A stretch of DNA of 64,000 nt. It comes from Calothrix sp. NIES-4101 (GTDB lineage Bacteria > Cyanobacteriota > Cyanobacteriia > Cyanobacteriales > Nostocaceae). The DNA lies in contig AP018280.1 of NCBI GenBank assembly GCA_004296455.1, positions 6,560,794-6,624,793 of the forward strand, read 5' to 3'. Under the pieces are notes generated by a model. That model saw only the letters and a list, made by a program, of their open reading frames with translations, was not told where the DNA came from and searched no databases. The translations under genes were made by a program, and so were the position numbers. This document shows positions 44,586 to 54,247 of this stretch, piece by piece (position 1 is the first letter of the stretch; each line of letters starts with the position of its first letter).

Positions 44586-45303
44586 AGTGATTTCCCCATA
44601 ATTTTTTATGCTTCTGAAGACAATCAACAAGACAAATCAGTTCCATTTCGGATCACAGCACCAACAAATATATACTAGCTGCGGCGGAAAGCTCACACAA
44701 GCCTTGGTAGTCAAAAAATCACGGGGATAGCGATCGCATCTCCCCTGAATTTACACTTTGTTTACATTTGTTTAGTATTAATGTTGAGAAATATATCGAA
44801 AATTTTTCACATTTCCCTAAAGAAAAAATTATCAGATGCATACTTAACCTTTAAAGGTTTATTATTTTGACTCCGATCTCAAATTCCCATACAGAAGTTA
44901 GCAGAATATTAAATACTTAGATACTGATGACTATGAGATTTGGCAAAAGCTAACAACTGACTCCCATAACAGAAGTTAAGCCGTGGGATTGTGAATCATA
45001 TCATGTCAGTTTCAATACTTATTATTCAGCCTGACGCAGAGACTTCTGGGACGAGGGAAAGCAGGAAAAGTTTCATCATCAGTGATTAGACGGACATGAT
45101 AGTAATGATAAGACGAAGGAGATTCTCATCTGGAACCTTGACATTAGCCGTCATCAGCAGGCTACGATAATCTATCGGCTGTTCTTATTTTTAGATGCTT
45201 CAATTGCAATTCATAAGTTTTAGCAATTTTGGAAAATTCTTGCATAAAATTCGTAAGACCAGATGATATCTCAATAGCAGCATTTACCATTGGAGAGTAA
45301 ATC
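44586..45303. other. 700-base divergent intergenic region
   Basis: Contains a HIP1-centred hairpin, GGGGA...GCGATCGC...TCCCC at 44723-44745. No other structure, tRNA or gene recognised. It must hold the promoters of the flavoprotein and of the DUF1822-CHASE2-DUF928 genes. Confidence 0.5.
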
Positions 45304-46308
45304 ATGTCGCGCTTTGCTTACGAGCGAGAAAATTTTTCTTTATCGCTGCCAATTTCTCAATCTGCCCGTACCACTGCACAAATATTTGCTAAACAACAAC
45401 CAACAAGTGAAAAAGCTGAAAAAGTTCTTTTAAATACGCTTTCAGTTTTGACAGTTAATTACTACTTGGATTTGATGGGTGTTGCCACTAATCTTGATGT
45501 TAGTGATAGTTGGAATCCAGTGATGCGCTTGTGTACAGATGTGTCTGACTTGGAAGTAGTTGGTATTGGACGGTTAGAATGTCGTCCCATAAATACTGTT
45601 GGAGATAGCTGTTATATTCCTGCGGAAACATGGGGTGAAAGAGTCGCTTATATTGTAGTTGCGATTGATGAAACTTTATTAGAAGCGCAACTTTTAGGTT
45701 TTTCTACCAGTGTAGAAACCGAAGAATTAACTTTAAATCAATTGCAACCGATTGAAGAGTTACCTGCATATCTTGAACAATATAAACAAGCCAAGAAAAA
45801 AATCACACAAGATATCAAACAAAAAATACAAATTCCTGTTGTGGTAAATTTAAGTAATTGGTTTGCTGGTACTTTAGCTAATGGCTGGCAAACAATAGAA
45901 TCTATACTTAGCCAACCAGAATTTCGTCCTTTATACCTATTTCGCAGTACTGAGTTAGCATTGACAAACCGAGACGGTGAGACAATGACAGCGACTAGAT
46001 GTGGAAAAATTATTGATTTAGGCATCCAAATTGCCAATCAACCCGTCATTTTAGTCGTTGAAATCAATACTCAAGAAAACCACAAAACAAATGTCCGTCT
46101 ACAACTTCACCCCACAGGTACGCAAATTTACTTACAGTCACGGGTAACATTGACTGTTTTGGATGAATCTGGCAATGTTTTCTTAGAGGCACAGTCACGC
46201 AGTGCTGATAATTACATTCAGTTACAATTTAGTGGCAACTCAGGGGAACGGTTTAGTGTCAAGGTAGGATTAGATGATGCGAGCATTAGTGAACATTTTG
46301 TCATTTAG
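45304..46308 (+). CDS. DUF1822-family protein
   Basis: The 334-residue protein has a helical N-terminus (LSLPISQSARTTAQIFAKQQ), a conserved NTLSVLTVNYYLDLMGVATNL segment, a beta-rich middle (RLECRPINTVGDSCYIPAETWGERVAYIVV) and WFAGTLANGWQTIESIL. These are marks of DUF1822, a family found almost only in cyanobacteria. The C-terminus is a beta sandwich-like domain with no enzyme motif. It is the first gene of a set of three (74 bases to the next), followed by CHAT-CHASE2 and DUF928. Function unknown; regulation by the common promoter is inferred. Confidence 0.88.
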   Translation: MSRFAYERENFSLSLPISQSARTTAQIFAKQQPTSEKAEKVLLNTLSVLTVNYYLDLMGVATNLDVSDSWNPVMRLCTDVSDLEVVGIGRLECRPINTVGDSCYIPAETWGERVAYIVVAIDETLLEAQLLGFSTSVETEELTLNQLQPIEELPAYLEQYKQAKKKITQDIKQKIQIPVVVNLSNWFAGTLANGWQTIESILSQPEFRPLYLFRSTELALTNRDGETMTATRCGKIIDLGIQIANQPVILVVEINTQENHKTNVRLQLHPTGTQIYLQSRVTLTVLDESGNVFLEAQSRSADNYIQLQFSGNSGERFSVKVGLDDASISEHFVI

Positions 46309-46382
46309 TCAATAGGGCAATTATTAATTGCTAACTCTGAAATTTTAACTATATATCTAAGCACTAACTACTAACAATAATT

Positions 46383-48809
46383 ATGGGTAAGTTAGTTGTT
46401 CTCAAATTTGGCGATGGTAGCTTTGAGCAGGGATTTCCTGTAACTTTACAAATTAGTAAAGAAAGTGAGTTGCCAAGTATTGAAATTGTTGGTAGATTGT
46501 CCGCAGCCAGTAAATTACCAATATATTACAACCATTGGCAATCTAACTATCGCCGTTTAGGTAATGCCTTTCGCTTATCTGCGGATAAAATACAGGTAAC
46601 AAATGTATCGATCACAGAAGATTGTCAGGCAACTGCTAGAATCTTGCGATCGCATTTTAATTCTTGGTTACAGTGTGAATCTTTTCGTTCTTTGCGAGAA
46701 AAATTACTCGAATATCTTTCTCTCACTGATGAAATTAGAGTCATTTTACAAACAGAAAATAGTCTCATCCAACGCTTGCCTTGGCACGCTTGGGATTTGC
46801 TGGAACGCTATGAAAAAGCTGAAATAGCCCTCGCATCCCCTAGCTACGAACGCAGCGAAAGATTACGTGTTCCCAATAGCCAAGTCAAAATTTTAGCCAT
46901 AGTTGGTAACAGTCAAGGTATCGACACTCAAGCCGATAAATCACTGCTGGAAAATTTGCCCAATGCCGATGTCACATTTCTAGTCGAACCGCAACGGCAG
47001 CAATTGAATGACCATCTTTGGGAAAATAATTGGGATATCCTCTTTTTTGCCGGACACAGTTCCAGTCACAATGGCGAAAGTGGATGTATCTACCTGAATC
47101 AAACAGATAGCCTCAACATGGCAGAATTGCGTTACGCACTACGAAAAGCCGTTGAAAATGGTCTACATTTAGCAATTTTGAACTCCTGTGATGGTTTAGG
47201 GTTAGCGCAGGAACTTACAGGTTTACAAATACCCGAAATCATCTTCATGCGCGAACCTGTTCCCGACAAGGTTGCCAGCGAATTTCTCAAATATTTTCTC
47301 AGTGCATTTGCCAATAGTGAATCCGGCTGGAAAGAGAATGAAAACTCACAGAGCGGCAAAAGATTTTTTCCTGCCGTGCGTCAAGCTAGAGAAAGATTGC
47401 AAGGACTCGAAGATAAATTTCCTTGTGCCACATGGCTACCAATGATTTGCCTCAATAATCCTGCCCAAATCCCCCTAACTTGGCAGCAATTATATAATTC
47501 CGATACTGAATATCCAAGACTTCTGCAAGAAGTACATCTAGCTGAAAATAATCCCGAAATAAACTCTACCTCGCTAGTTAGCTCAAAGAAAATACAAAGG
47601 AAACTATTGCTAGCAATAATTTCCAGCATTTTGATTGCACTGCTAGTATGCGGTTTACGGTTGCTAGGATTATTTGAAGGGGCAGAACTCAAAAGCTTCG
47701 ATCAAATGATGCGATCACGAATGCTAATTGTCCCGGAAGCAGCTGATAATAATATTGTAGTAGTGGCGATCGATGATGCTGACTTGGCAGAACAACGTCG
47801 TCAAGGTGAATCCTTAAAAGGAACTTCGATATCCGATAAATCCCTGAATTTACTATTAGAAAAATTACAAAAATATCAAGCCAGTGTCATTGGTTTAGAT
47901 ATTTATCGCGACTTCAAAGCCGAAAATCCAGAATTAATTCAGCGTCTGCAACAAACTCCAAATTTAGTTGCTGTTTGTAAAGGTAGTTATGCTGGTAGCA
48001 ACAGTAATGGGATTGCACCACCACCTGAAATACCCACCGAAAACATCGAAGAACGTTTGGGATTTAGCGATTTTATTCGGGACAAAGATGGTGTAGTCCG
48101 TCGTCAGCTACTGTTTATGCGCCAAGATGCCAACTCATTATGCACCCCACATTTTTCCCTCAGCTTACAATTAGCCTTTCACTATTTTCAATCAAAAAAC
48201 ATCAAGCAAGCCGAAATAGTCAATAACCAGCTCAACATCGACAAAACCAGCTTCAATCTCCTCACCTCTCGTACAGGTGGCTATCAAAATATAGATGCCA
48301 ACGGTGGGCAAATATTACTCAACTGGCGTGTTGGCAACAAAATCGCCCAAGAAGTAACATTACGCGACGTTTTGACAGGACAAATCAACCCCAGTGCCTT
48401 CAAAGACAAAATCGTGCTGATTGGTGTCACCGCCAAAGGAGACTTGCAAGATTATTTACCAACGCCCTACGGAATTGAACCAGATCAGCAATTGCCAGGG
48501 GTATTAATTCATGCCCACATGCTCAGTCAAATCCTCAATGCCGTATTGAGCGATCGCCCATTGTTACGCACATGGACATCTGGAGTGGAAATTATTTGGA
48601 TTATTTCTTGGTCATTAATAGGGGGAGTATTAGCTTGGCAATTATATCGGCAGCATCGGTCATTAATCATTTCAATTACTACCTCCACAGGAATACTCTA
48701 CATTATTAGTCTAGGCATGTTGATATCGGGCTATTGGATACCATTTGTTCCCAGTACAATTTCGTTAATTAGTGCAGCAGTTATGGTAGGAGTTGGAAAT
48801 AGGGACTAG
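46383..48809 (+). CDS. CHAT-CHASE2 membrane protein
   Basis: The 808 residues divide into an N-terminal region (1-165), a CHAT caspase-like domain (about 165-370) with the catalytic pair His225 (FFAGHSSSH) and Cys269 (LNSCDGLG), a membrane helix at 406-426, a CHASE2 extracytoplasmic sensor domain (about 428-735; FDQMMRSRM, VAIDDADL, IGLDIYRDF, KDGVVRRQLLF, VLIGVTAKGDLQDYL, PTPYG) and three C-terminal helices (about 740-805). CHAT proteins are peptidase-like in cyanobacterial cell-death and defence systems; CHASE2 senses an unknown ligand. The ATG at 46383 is 74 bases after DUF1822. There is no kinase or cyclase output, so the N-terminal CHAT may be the output. Confidence 0.93.
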   Translation: MGKLVVLKFGDGSFEQGFPVTLQISKESELPSIEIVGRLSAASKLPIYYNHWQSNYRRLGNAFRLSADKIQVTNVSITEDCQATARILRSHFNSWLQCESFRSLREKLLEYLSLTDEIRVILQTENSLIQRLPWHAWDLLERYEKAEIALASPSYERSERLRVPNSQVKILAIVGNSQGIDTQADKSLLENLPNADVTFLVEPQRQQLNDHLWENNWDILFFAGHSSSHNGESGCIYLNQTDSLNMAELRYALRKAVENGLHLAILNSCDGLGLAQELTGLQIPEIIFMREPVPDKVASEFLKYFLSAFANSESGWKENENSQSGKRFFPAVRQARERLQGLEDKFPCATWLPMICLNNPAQIPLTWQQLYNSDTEYPRLLQEVHLAENNPEINSTSLVSSKKIQRKLLLAIISSILIALLVCGLRLLGLFEGAELKSFDQMMRSRMLIVPEAADNNIVVVAIDDADLAEQRRQGESLKGTSISDKSLNLLLEKLQKYQASVIGLDIYRDFKAENPELIQRLQQTPNLVAVCKGSYAGSNSNGIAPPPEIPTENIEERLGFSDFIRDKDGVVRRQLLFMRQDANSLCTPHFSLSLQLAFHYFQSKNIKQAEIVNNQLNIDKTSFNLLTSRTGGYQNIDANGGQILLNWRVGNKIAQEVTLRDVLTGQINPSAFKDKIVLIGVTAKGDLQDYLPTPYGIEPDQQLPGVLIHAHMLSQILNAVLSDRPLLRTWTSGVEIIWIISWSLIGGVLAWQLYRQHRSLIISITTSTGILYIISLGMLISGYWIPFVPSTISLISAAVMVGVGNRD

Positions 48810-48933
48810 GGGAACAAGAAATAGGTTGAAAACAAACAGAACTTGTAATTAGCAAAACTCTATCACAAGAGTGACAATTACATCTTCAATCTCCTATTTC
48901 TGATTACCAAGCATCTATTCAATTAGGAGTTAT

Positions 48934-49836
48934 ATGAAAATATTTTTAAACGTCCCCAATTTAATTTTGATAACCGCGATTGCCTGTGGAAGCTTATTGA
49001 GTCAGACAAGTAAATTACAAGCAAAACAGACACCAACTAATCCAAGCTTTCCTCAGCTTTTACTACCAAAATTATTTCGCGATGCCCAGGCACCTGCGGC
49101 AACAGAAAAACCCCAAGAAACCAAAACCCCACCTAATTCTCAAAAACCTACTACTAACAAAGTTATTAATCCTGGAAAAATAAATTTTATTCGACCAAAA
49201 CTTCCACCAGGAAATGCACCCGGAGGTCGTCGTACAGGTGGTGGTAGGCGTGATAATTGTCCTGATGTTAACCCTAAACTAACTGCATTGGTTCCTGTTA
49301 GTGAAAAAACTGACAACATTACCAATGTCTGGGCTTTAACTACTGTTGAACGTCCCAAATTCTGGTTTTATCTGCCTTATACAAAAAGTTCTCAATACCC
49401 CACCGAATTTATTCTTCAAGATAGTGAAGGGGAAACCATACATCAAAAGGATATTGCTCTACCAGAACAGCCAGGAATTATCAATATTAATCTTCCGAAT
49501 ACAGTTCCAGCTTTAACAGTTGGTAAAGAATATCGCTGGTTTTTGAAAGTATATTGTAACGAAAACAAAGAATCACCACCTGTCTATGTTGAAGGTGTTG
49601 TGAGTCGAGTCAATCTCAACCTAACAGTAACCCAACAACTAAGTACAGCTACACCTCAGCAGCAAGCAGCAATCTACGCTCAAAATGGGATATGGCATCA
49701 AGCTTTGACAATATTATTAGAACTGAGCCAAAATAATCCCAAAGATAAAATAGTACATGACAATTTGGCAAGTTTATTCAGTGAAATTGGTTTAAGGGAA
49801 ATGGCAAATAAACCCATAATTGTTGGGCAACCTTAA
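48934..49836 (+). CDS. exported DUF928-family protein
   Basis: The 300-residue product has a signal peptide (1-34; LILITAIACGSLLSQTS), a proline-rich, positively charged spacer (RPKLPPGNAPGGRRTGGGRR) and a DUF928 domain with NCPDVNPKLTALVPVSEKTD, FWFYLPYTKSSQYPTEFIL and TVGKEYRWFLKVYCN. It ends in a TPR-like helix pair (WHQALTILLELSQNNP). It is probably periplasmic or in the outer membrane. It completes the DUF1822-CHASE2-DUF928 group, 124 bases after the second gene; function unknown. Confidence 0.9.
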   Translation: MKIFLNVPNLILITAIACGSLLSQTSKLQAKQTPTNPSFPQLLLPKLFRDAQAPAATEKPQETKTPPNSQKPTTNKVINPGKINFIRPKLPPGNAPGGRRTGGGRRDNCPDVNPKLTALVPVSEKTDNITNVWALTTVERPKFWFYLPYTKSSQYPTEFILQDSEGETIHQKDIALPEQPGIININLPNTVPALTVGKEYRWFLKVYCNENKESPPVYVEGVVSRVNLNLTVTQQLSTATPQQQAAIYAQNGIWHQALTILLELSQNNPKDKIVHDNLASLFSEIGLREMANKPIIVGQP

Positions 49837-50123
49837 CCCCATTGAATCAAAAATTGAGAACATCAGCGATGTTCAAATTAGATTTATTACATTGAGTTTT
49901 CTAGACTAGCGTGAGTAAATGTAAAAAAATCAGCCTTCAAAAGACATATTTGTTTTGTGAAAATTTGTGACAAAAGTGTAACAAAAAAGCAGGGTTAGCC
50001 ACAGAGCTAATCTTGGCAGTGCTCTTGTCAAACTTATTACTTTAGAGAGGGGTAATTGTACATAAAAATTGTATATAAGGGAAAAATAAGAAAATTTTTA
50101 GTCACAGTAATGGATAGGGAATT

Positions 50124-50339
50124 ATGAATGGCACAAAAGCTAATCTGAGAAATGAGATCAAACAACTTGCAGAAACAGCTTTTCACAACAAATTAATTTC
50201 TGGGTATGGTGATGGTGCAGATCTTAACGAATACCAAATTGTCTATCAGGGTAAACCTAGGCATCTTCCCCTCGATAGAGCCTATAGATTTTTGACAGCA
50301 CTATTAAATCGTAATTCTCGATTGCGATCGCCTGAATAA
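50124..50339 (+). CDS. small conserved hypothetical protein
   Basis: A 71-residue frame from ATG 50124: MNGTKANLRNEIKQLAETAF then SGYGDGADLNEYQIVYQGKPRHLPLDRAYRFLTALL. The compact mix of helices and the regular 'YQIVYQGKPR' strand turn look like a real small fold. No family is recognised. Preceded by AGGGAATT. Upstream context is the DUF928 gene, 287 bases away. Confidence 0.65.
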   Translation: MNGTKANLRNEIKQLAETAFHNKLISGYGDGADLNEYQIVYQGKPRHLPLDRAYRFLTALLNRNSRLRSPE

Positions 50340-50689
50340 TAGTTACTGGAGGAAAAGGTAGAACACAAATACTTTTTCCTTTTTTCGTACCTCTGGAAGC
50401 GGCTAAGATATATCCTCAGAATGAGGCTACAAATAGCACAAATTAGTCAATAATATATTATCAACTAAAATCCTCTATACCAATTTGGAAAACTTGTTTT
50501 TTAAATCTGCATAGAACCCTAATTTTAGGAAAGTCAGAACGCGAGAAAAGCTGTGTTGTCAAATTTTCCGATGATTATTTTTGACAGTCACAACTCATCA
50601 TTTAATATTTAATCTACCCGAGAGACATTTACCTGTTGGTAATCTTTGGCGGCAATAAATAATATGAATCAATATCAGGAGATATCACT
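50340..50689. other. intergenic gap before cyanophycinase gene
   Basis: 350 bases, AT-rich. I see no clear NtcA box (GTA-N8-TAC) within it and no RNA gene. Confidence 0.4.
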
Positions 50690-51523
50690 GTGGAAAACGA
50701 AAGCCAACGCCAACTATTAATTATTGGTGGCGCTGAAGACAAAGAGTATGACTGTATTATCTTGCGGGAATTTGTCCGCCGTGCTGGAGGTATCAAAGCC
50801 CGGATTGTAATTATGACAGCAGCGACAGAATTGCCCAGAGAAGTCGGAGAAAATTACATTCGTGTCTTTGAAAGGTTAGGTGCAGAATCTGTTCGCATTA
50901 TTGATACCGAAAGCCGTGAAGATGCATCATCATCAACCGCATTAGAAGCAATCAATGAAGCTACAGGGATATTTTTCACAGGCGGAGATCAAGCTCGCAT
51001 TACAAGTATTATTAAAGACACTGACTTAGATCATACAATTCACAAACGCTATGCAGAAGGTGTAATTATCGCTGGTACAAGCGCCGGCGCAGCAGTAATG
51101 CCAGATGTGATGATTGTTGAAGGCGAATCTCAAACAAATGCCCGCATCAATATTGTCGAGCTTGGCCCCGGTATGGGTTTTTTGCCTGGTGTCGTAATTG
51201 ACCAACACTTTTCTGAACGTGGACGTTTAGGGCGTTTAATTTCCGCCTTAGCACAGCAGCCCGCCATTCTCGGTTTTGGTATAGATGAAAACACCGCAAT
51301 GGCTGTGACTGGTAACCAGTTTGAGGTGATTGGTGAAGGCGTGATTACCGTAGTGGATGAATCGGAGTTGGTGCATAATAATGCCGACGAAATTTTGAGA
51401 GATGAGCCTTTAGCATTTTGTGGGGCGAAATTGCATATACTACCGCATGGTTATAAGTTTGATTTAACAACTCACAAACCAATTCTCGATGGACGTTCTG
51501 TTGTGACTCCAGTGGAGAAATAA
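50690..51523 (+). CDS. cphB: cyanophycinase (peptidase S51 family)
   Basis: The 277-residue enzyme has the nucleophile motif GTSAGAAVM with Ser131, IIGGAEDK near the N-terminus, FTGGDQARI at 96-104, and VVIDQHFSERGRLGRL, the usual cyanophycinase features. It cuts cyanophycin into beta-aspartyl-arginine dipeptides, an intracellular nitrogen store. The GTG start at 50690 is set by the usual short head and a GGAG upstream. cphA is not adjacent here, unlike in many cphB-cphA operons, so this may be a second cyanophycinase paralogue. Confidence 0.9.
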   Translation: MENESQRQLLIIGGAEDKEYDCIILREFVRRAGGIKARIVIMTAATELPREVGENYIRVFERLGAESVRIIDTESREDASSSTALEAINEATGIFFTGGDQARITSIIKDTDLDHTIHKRYAEGVIIAGTSAGAAVMPDVMIVEGESQTNARINIVELGPGMGFLPGVVIDQHFSERGRLGRLISALAQQPAILGFGIDENTAMAVTGNQFEVIGEGVITVVDESELVHNNADEILRDEPLAFCGAKLHILPHGYKFDLTTHKPILDGRSVVTPVEK

Positions 51524-51839
51524 TTCTTCTCCTATCCTCAAAAAATTCTCAAGGAGCAAAGTTGCTATTTCTCGCAGATGGGAACTACATAGCCTAGCTC
51601 CTTCTCACGAATACTACCCGGAAGACTGAGATGCGATCGCGCAAAAAAACATTTGACTCGCAGCGAGTTGTCGAAGCTTGCGCCCATCGCCAGCGATAAC
51701 AGCACACTCAAGCTCTCAGAGCATTCCCCAGCTATCGATTAAATCTACTAATAGATGCAACCTTGTTTGCCAATTCCCCATTCTCAATACACTGTGATAA
51801 TATGAGAGACTGCTGCATTAGTTCAAAATCAAAACAGTC
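51524..51839. other. leader and gap before rpsO
   Basis: 316 bases with a small perfect hairpin ACTCGC-A-GCGAGT at 51656-51668 and the sequence TGCGCCCATCGCCAGCGATAAC. It contains the 5' untranslated leader of rpsO, where a ribosomal-protein autoregulation structure could lie, but none is proved. Confidence 0.45.
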
Positions 51840-52109
51840 ATGGCTCTGACGCAACAGCGAAAACAAGAGATAATTACACAGTATCAAGTTCACGAAACAG
51901 ACACCGGGTCTGCGGACGTGCAAGTCGCAATGCTGACTGCGCGTATTAATCGTCTCAGTGAACACCTACAAAGCAACAAAAAAGACCACTCCTCCCGTCG
52001 TGGTTTGTTGAAATTAATCGGTCAACGCAAACGCCTTTTGTCTTATATTCAGGAAGAAAGCCGCGATCGCTATCAAGCATTGATTGCTCGTCTCGGTATC
52101 CGTGGATAA
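51840..52109 (+). CDS. rpsO: 30S ribosomal protein S15
   Basis: The 89-residue protein is full length. It shows the S15 marks [43 protein letters not shown], with H/D for 16S rRNA helix 20-22 binding. It binds early in small-subunit assembly. ATG 51840 ([10 protein letters not shown]). The PAM68 gene begins 31 bases later, so the two are co-transcribed. Confidence 0.97.
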   Translation: MALTQQRKQEIITQYQVHETDTGSADVQVAMLTARINRLSEHLQSNKKDHSSRRGLLKLIGQRKRLLSYIQEESRDRYQALIARLGIRG

Positions 52110-52139
52110 ATTTCGTGGATCATAACTAACCACCTGCCT

Positions 52140-52604
52140 ATGTCTGCCGAATCTGAACGCAACAATCTACCGTTTGAGCCGAAAGCTAAACAAAAGAAAC
52201 CAGCAAAAGCCAAAACCCAACCAATAGTCAAGACGGAATCTTCCCAGAAGGAGGCTCAAAAACCTCCCTTCACAAAAGAAGAAATGGCAATACCAAAAGT
52301 AGTTAGCGATCGCATGATACGACGAGTCGCAGGCTTCTCCGGTATTCCCACAGCATTGGGTATCTTTACCCTTGTTGCCAGTTATTTACTAGTGGCTTTT
52401 GCCGAAATCAAATTGCCCCCCATTGTCGTTTTGCTCCTGAATATGGGATTTTTCGGCTTGGGTGTATTGGGTATTACATACGGTGTTCTCTCCACCTCAT
52501 GGGATACAGACCGACCAGGAACTCTATTCGGTTGGGGTGAATTTACTACCAACTGGGGACGAATGGTAGAAGGTTGGCGTGCAACTCGGCAAAAAAAAGT
52601 ATAG
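52140..52604 (+). CDS. PAM68-family photosystem assembly protein
   Basis: A charged, Lys/Glu-rich cytoplasmic head (1-55) precedes two membrane helices (about 73-94 and 98-120) with RRVAGFSGIPTALGIFTLVA and FFGLGVLGITYGVLSTSWD. This is the PAM68/DUF3464 pattern. Plant and cyanobacterial PAM68 help assemble photosystem II reaction centres and affect chlorophyll loading. The linkage to rpsO is conserved in cyanobacteria. ATG 52140 (MSAESERNNL). Confidence 0.92.
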   Translation: MSAESERNNLPFEPKAKQKKPAKAKTQPIVKTESSQKEAQKPPFTKEEMAIPKVVSDRMIRRVAGFSGIPTALGIFTLVASYLLVAFAEIKLPPIVVLLLNMGFFGLGVLGITYGVLSTSWDTDRPGTLFGWGEFTTNWGRMVEGWRATRQKKV

Positions 52605-52776
52605 TTTGGCATCCCCATACATCAATTTAGATTGATATCTAGATGTTAGGTTAAATATTTCTAAGAATGTTGAAGCTTGAATTTAATCACTTCAACATTA
52701 TTAATATTTAAATTAATATTTAAAAATAAAAATCTGTAATACCCCAATAATATCCATAATAGTCAAGCGACTAAAC

Positions 52777-52803
52777 AGCCAGGTTACTCATAGCAACCTG
52801 GCT
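52777..52803 (+). terminator. hairpin downstream of PAM68 gene
   Basis: AGCCAGGTT (52777-52785) and AACCTGGCT (52795-52803) form a 9-bp perfect stem with a 9-base loop, 172 bases after the PAM68 stop. There is only a weak U-rich follow-up (CTATATT), so it may instead be an RNA structure or repeat. Confidence 0.5.
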
Positions 52804-52955
52804 CTATATTGCCAAAACCAGAAAAATTTTTGATGAAATATTCCTGTCAGGGTTCATCAGTCTCCATCTAGCTAAATCCATTCATTTCCAGCCAACTTAG
52901 CATTAAAAAAAATAAAGTAAATTTGAAAGCATTTTATTTTAAACTGTAATATGTT

Positions 52956-52973
52956 ACATGTCTAAAGACATGT
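52956..52973. promoter_or_regulatory. perfect palindrome ACATGTCT-AA-AGACATGT upstream of aroF
   Basis: An 18-base perfect inverted repeat, 138 bases before the aroF ATG. The tight symmetry looks like a dimeric repressor site, but I know no cyanobacterial regulator with this sequence. Confidence 0.4.
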
Positions 52974-53110
52974 ATCAAATAACTCAGGGCATAGCATTGC
53001 TGTTCCCAATGATAGTCTTTAACTTCACCGCAATTATTTTTAAGTTAAGCAAACCGTTAAAAGCGAGAAAGCATTAAAAATCAAAACTAAAATTATCAGG
53101 AAATTTACAC

Positions 53111-54169
53111 ATGATTGTAGTCATGAAAATTGGTTCCCCAGAAGCGGAAATCGATCGCATTAATGAGGAACTAACAACCTGGGGACTATCACCTGAAAAA
53201 ATCGTTGGTAAACATAAAGTTGTCATCGGTTTAGTGGGGGAAACAGTCAGCCTAGACCCGTTACAAATCCAAGAAGTCAGCCCTTGGATAGAACAAGTAT
53301 TACGAGTTGAACAACCTTACAAACGTGCTAGCCGTGAATACCGCCAGGGTGAAGCATCTGAAGTAGTTGTTAGCACCCCCGACGGGCCTGTCACTATCAG
53401 CCAACATCATCCTGTATCCGTTGTTGCTGGGCCATGCTCCGTCGAAAACGAAGAAATGATAGTCGAAACTGCAAAGCGCGTCAAAGCAGCAGGTGCGAAG
53501 TTTTTACGTGGTGGAGCTTATAAACCCCGAACTTCACCCTATGCATTCCAAGGACACGGAGAAAGTGCCCTAGAACTACTAGCAGCAGCCCGCGCCGCCA
53601 GTGGACTAGGTATTATAACTGAAGTCATGGACGCTGCTGACCTTGATGTCATTGCTGAAGTTGCCGATGTCATCCAAGTTGGGGCGCGCAACATGCAAAA
53701 CTTTTCCCTACTCAAGAAAGTGGGGGCGCAGCCCAAGCCCGTGCTGTTGAAGCGAGGTATGGCTGCAACTATTGAAGATTGGTTGATGGCAGCCGAATAT
53801 ATATTGGCAGCAGGAAATCCTAATGTCATTTTATGTGAACGGGGAATTCGTACCTTTGATCGCCAATACACCCGTAACACCTTAGATGTATCGGTCGTTC
53901 CCGTGTTGCGGAAACTGACCCACTTACCGATTATGATTGACCCCAGCCACGGCACTGGTTGGTCAGAATTTGTTCCATCAATGGCAATGGCATCAATTGC
54001 CGCAGGGTGTGACTCACTCATGATCGAAGTTCACCCTAACCCGAAAAAAGCTTTATCAGATGGTCCCCAGTCCCTGACTCCCGAAGCCTTTGACCAACTG
54101 ATGCAAGAATTGGCAGTCATCGGTAAAGCAGTCGGACGCTGGCAACCAGCTGTGGCGATCGCTGTTTAA
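53111..54169 (+). CDS. aroF: 3-deoxy-7-phosphoheptulonate (DAHP) synthase, class Ib
   Basis: The 352-residue enzyme has an N-terminal ferredoxin-like regulatory domain (1-75; MKIGSPEAEIDRINEEL) fused to a TIM barrel (from 95) with VVAGPCSVENEEM, GGAYKPRTSPYAFQG, KRGMAATIEDWL, CERGIRTF and MIDPSHGTGW. It condenses phosphoenolpyruvate and erythrose 4-phosphate, the first shikimate step. The ACT-like domain is typical of feedback-controlled class Ib enzymes. ATG 53111 (MIVVMKIGS). A strong hairpin with T6 follows. tyrA at 57.8 kb and trpG at 6.5 kb are further aromatic genes in the window. Confidence 0.95.
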   Translation: MIVVMKIGSPEAEIDRINEELTTWGLSPEKIVGKHKVVIGLVGETVSLDPLQIQEVSPWIEQVLRVEQPYKRASREYRQGEASEVVVSTPDGPVTISQHHPVSVVAGPCSVENEEMIVETAKRVKAAGAKFLRGGAYKPRTSPYAFQGHGESALELLAAARAASGLGIITEVMDAADLDVIAEVADVIQVGARNMQNFSLLKKVGAQPKPVLLKRGMAATIEDWLMAAEYILAAGNPNVILCERGIRTFDRQYTRNTLDVSVVPVLRKLTHLPIMIDPSHGTGWSEFVPSMAMASIAAGCDSLMIEVHPNPKKALSDGPQSLTPEAFDQLMQELAVIGKAVGRWQPAVAIAV

Positions 54170-54200
54170 TGGCGTAAATACAGCAGAATAGGAACTTAGG

Positions 54201-54236
54201 TTAGAGACGTTACATGTAACGCCTCTAATTTTTTCC
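54201..54236. terminator. bidirectional terminator after aroF
   Basis: TTAGAG-A-CGTTACATGTAACG-C-CTCTAA at 54201-54228 is a near-perfect hairpin with only one A/C mismatch, followed by TTTTTTCC. It sits between convergent aroF and the lipoprotein gene and probably ends both. Confidence 0.85.
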
Positions 54237-54247
54237 TTTTTCCCAAA

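Larger units (their letters stand above)
52605..53110. other. 506-base gap before aroF
   Basis: Contains the terminator-like hairpin at 52777-52803 and the palindrome at 52956-52973. Otherwise AT-rich with no gene recognised. Confidence 0.5.
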
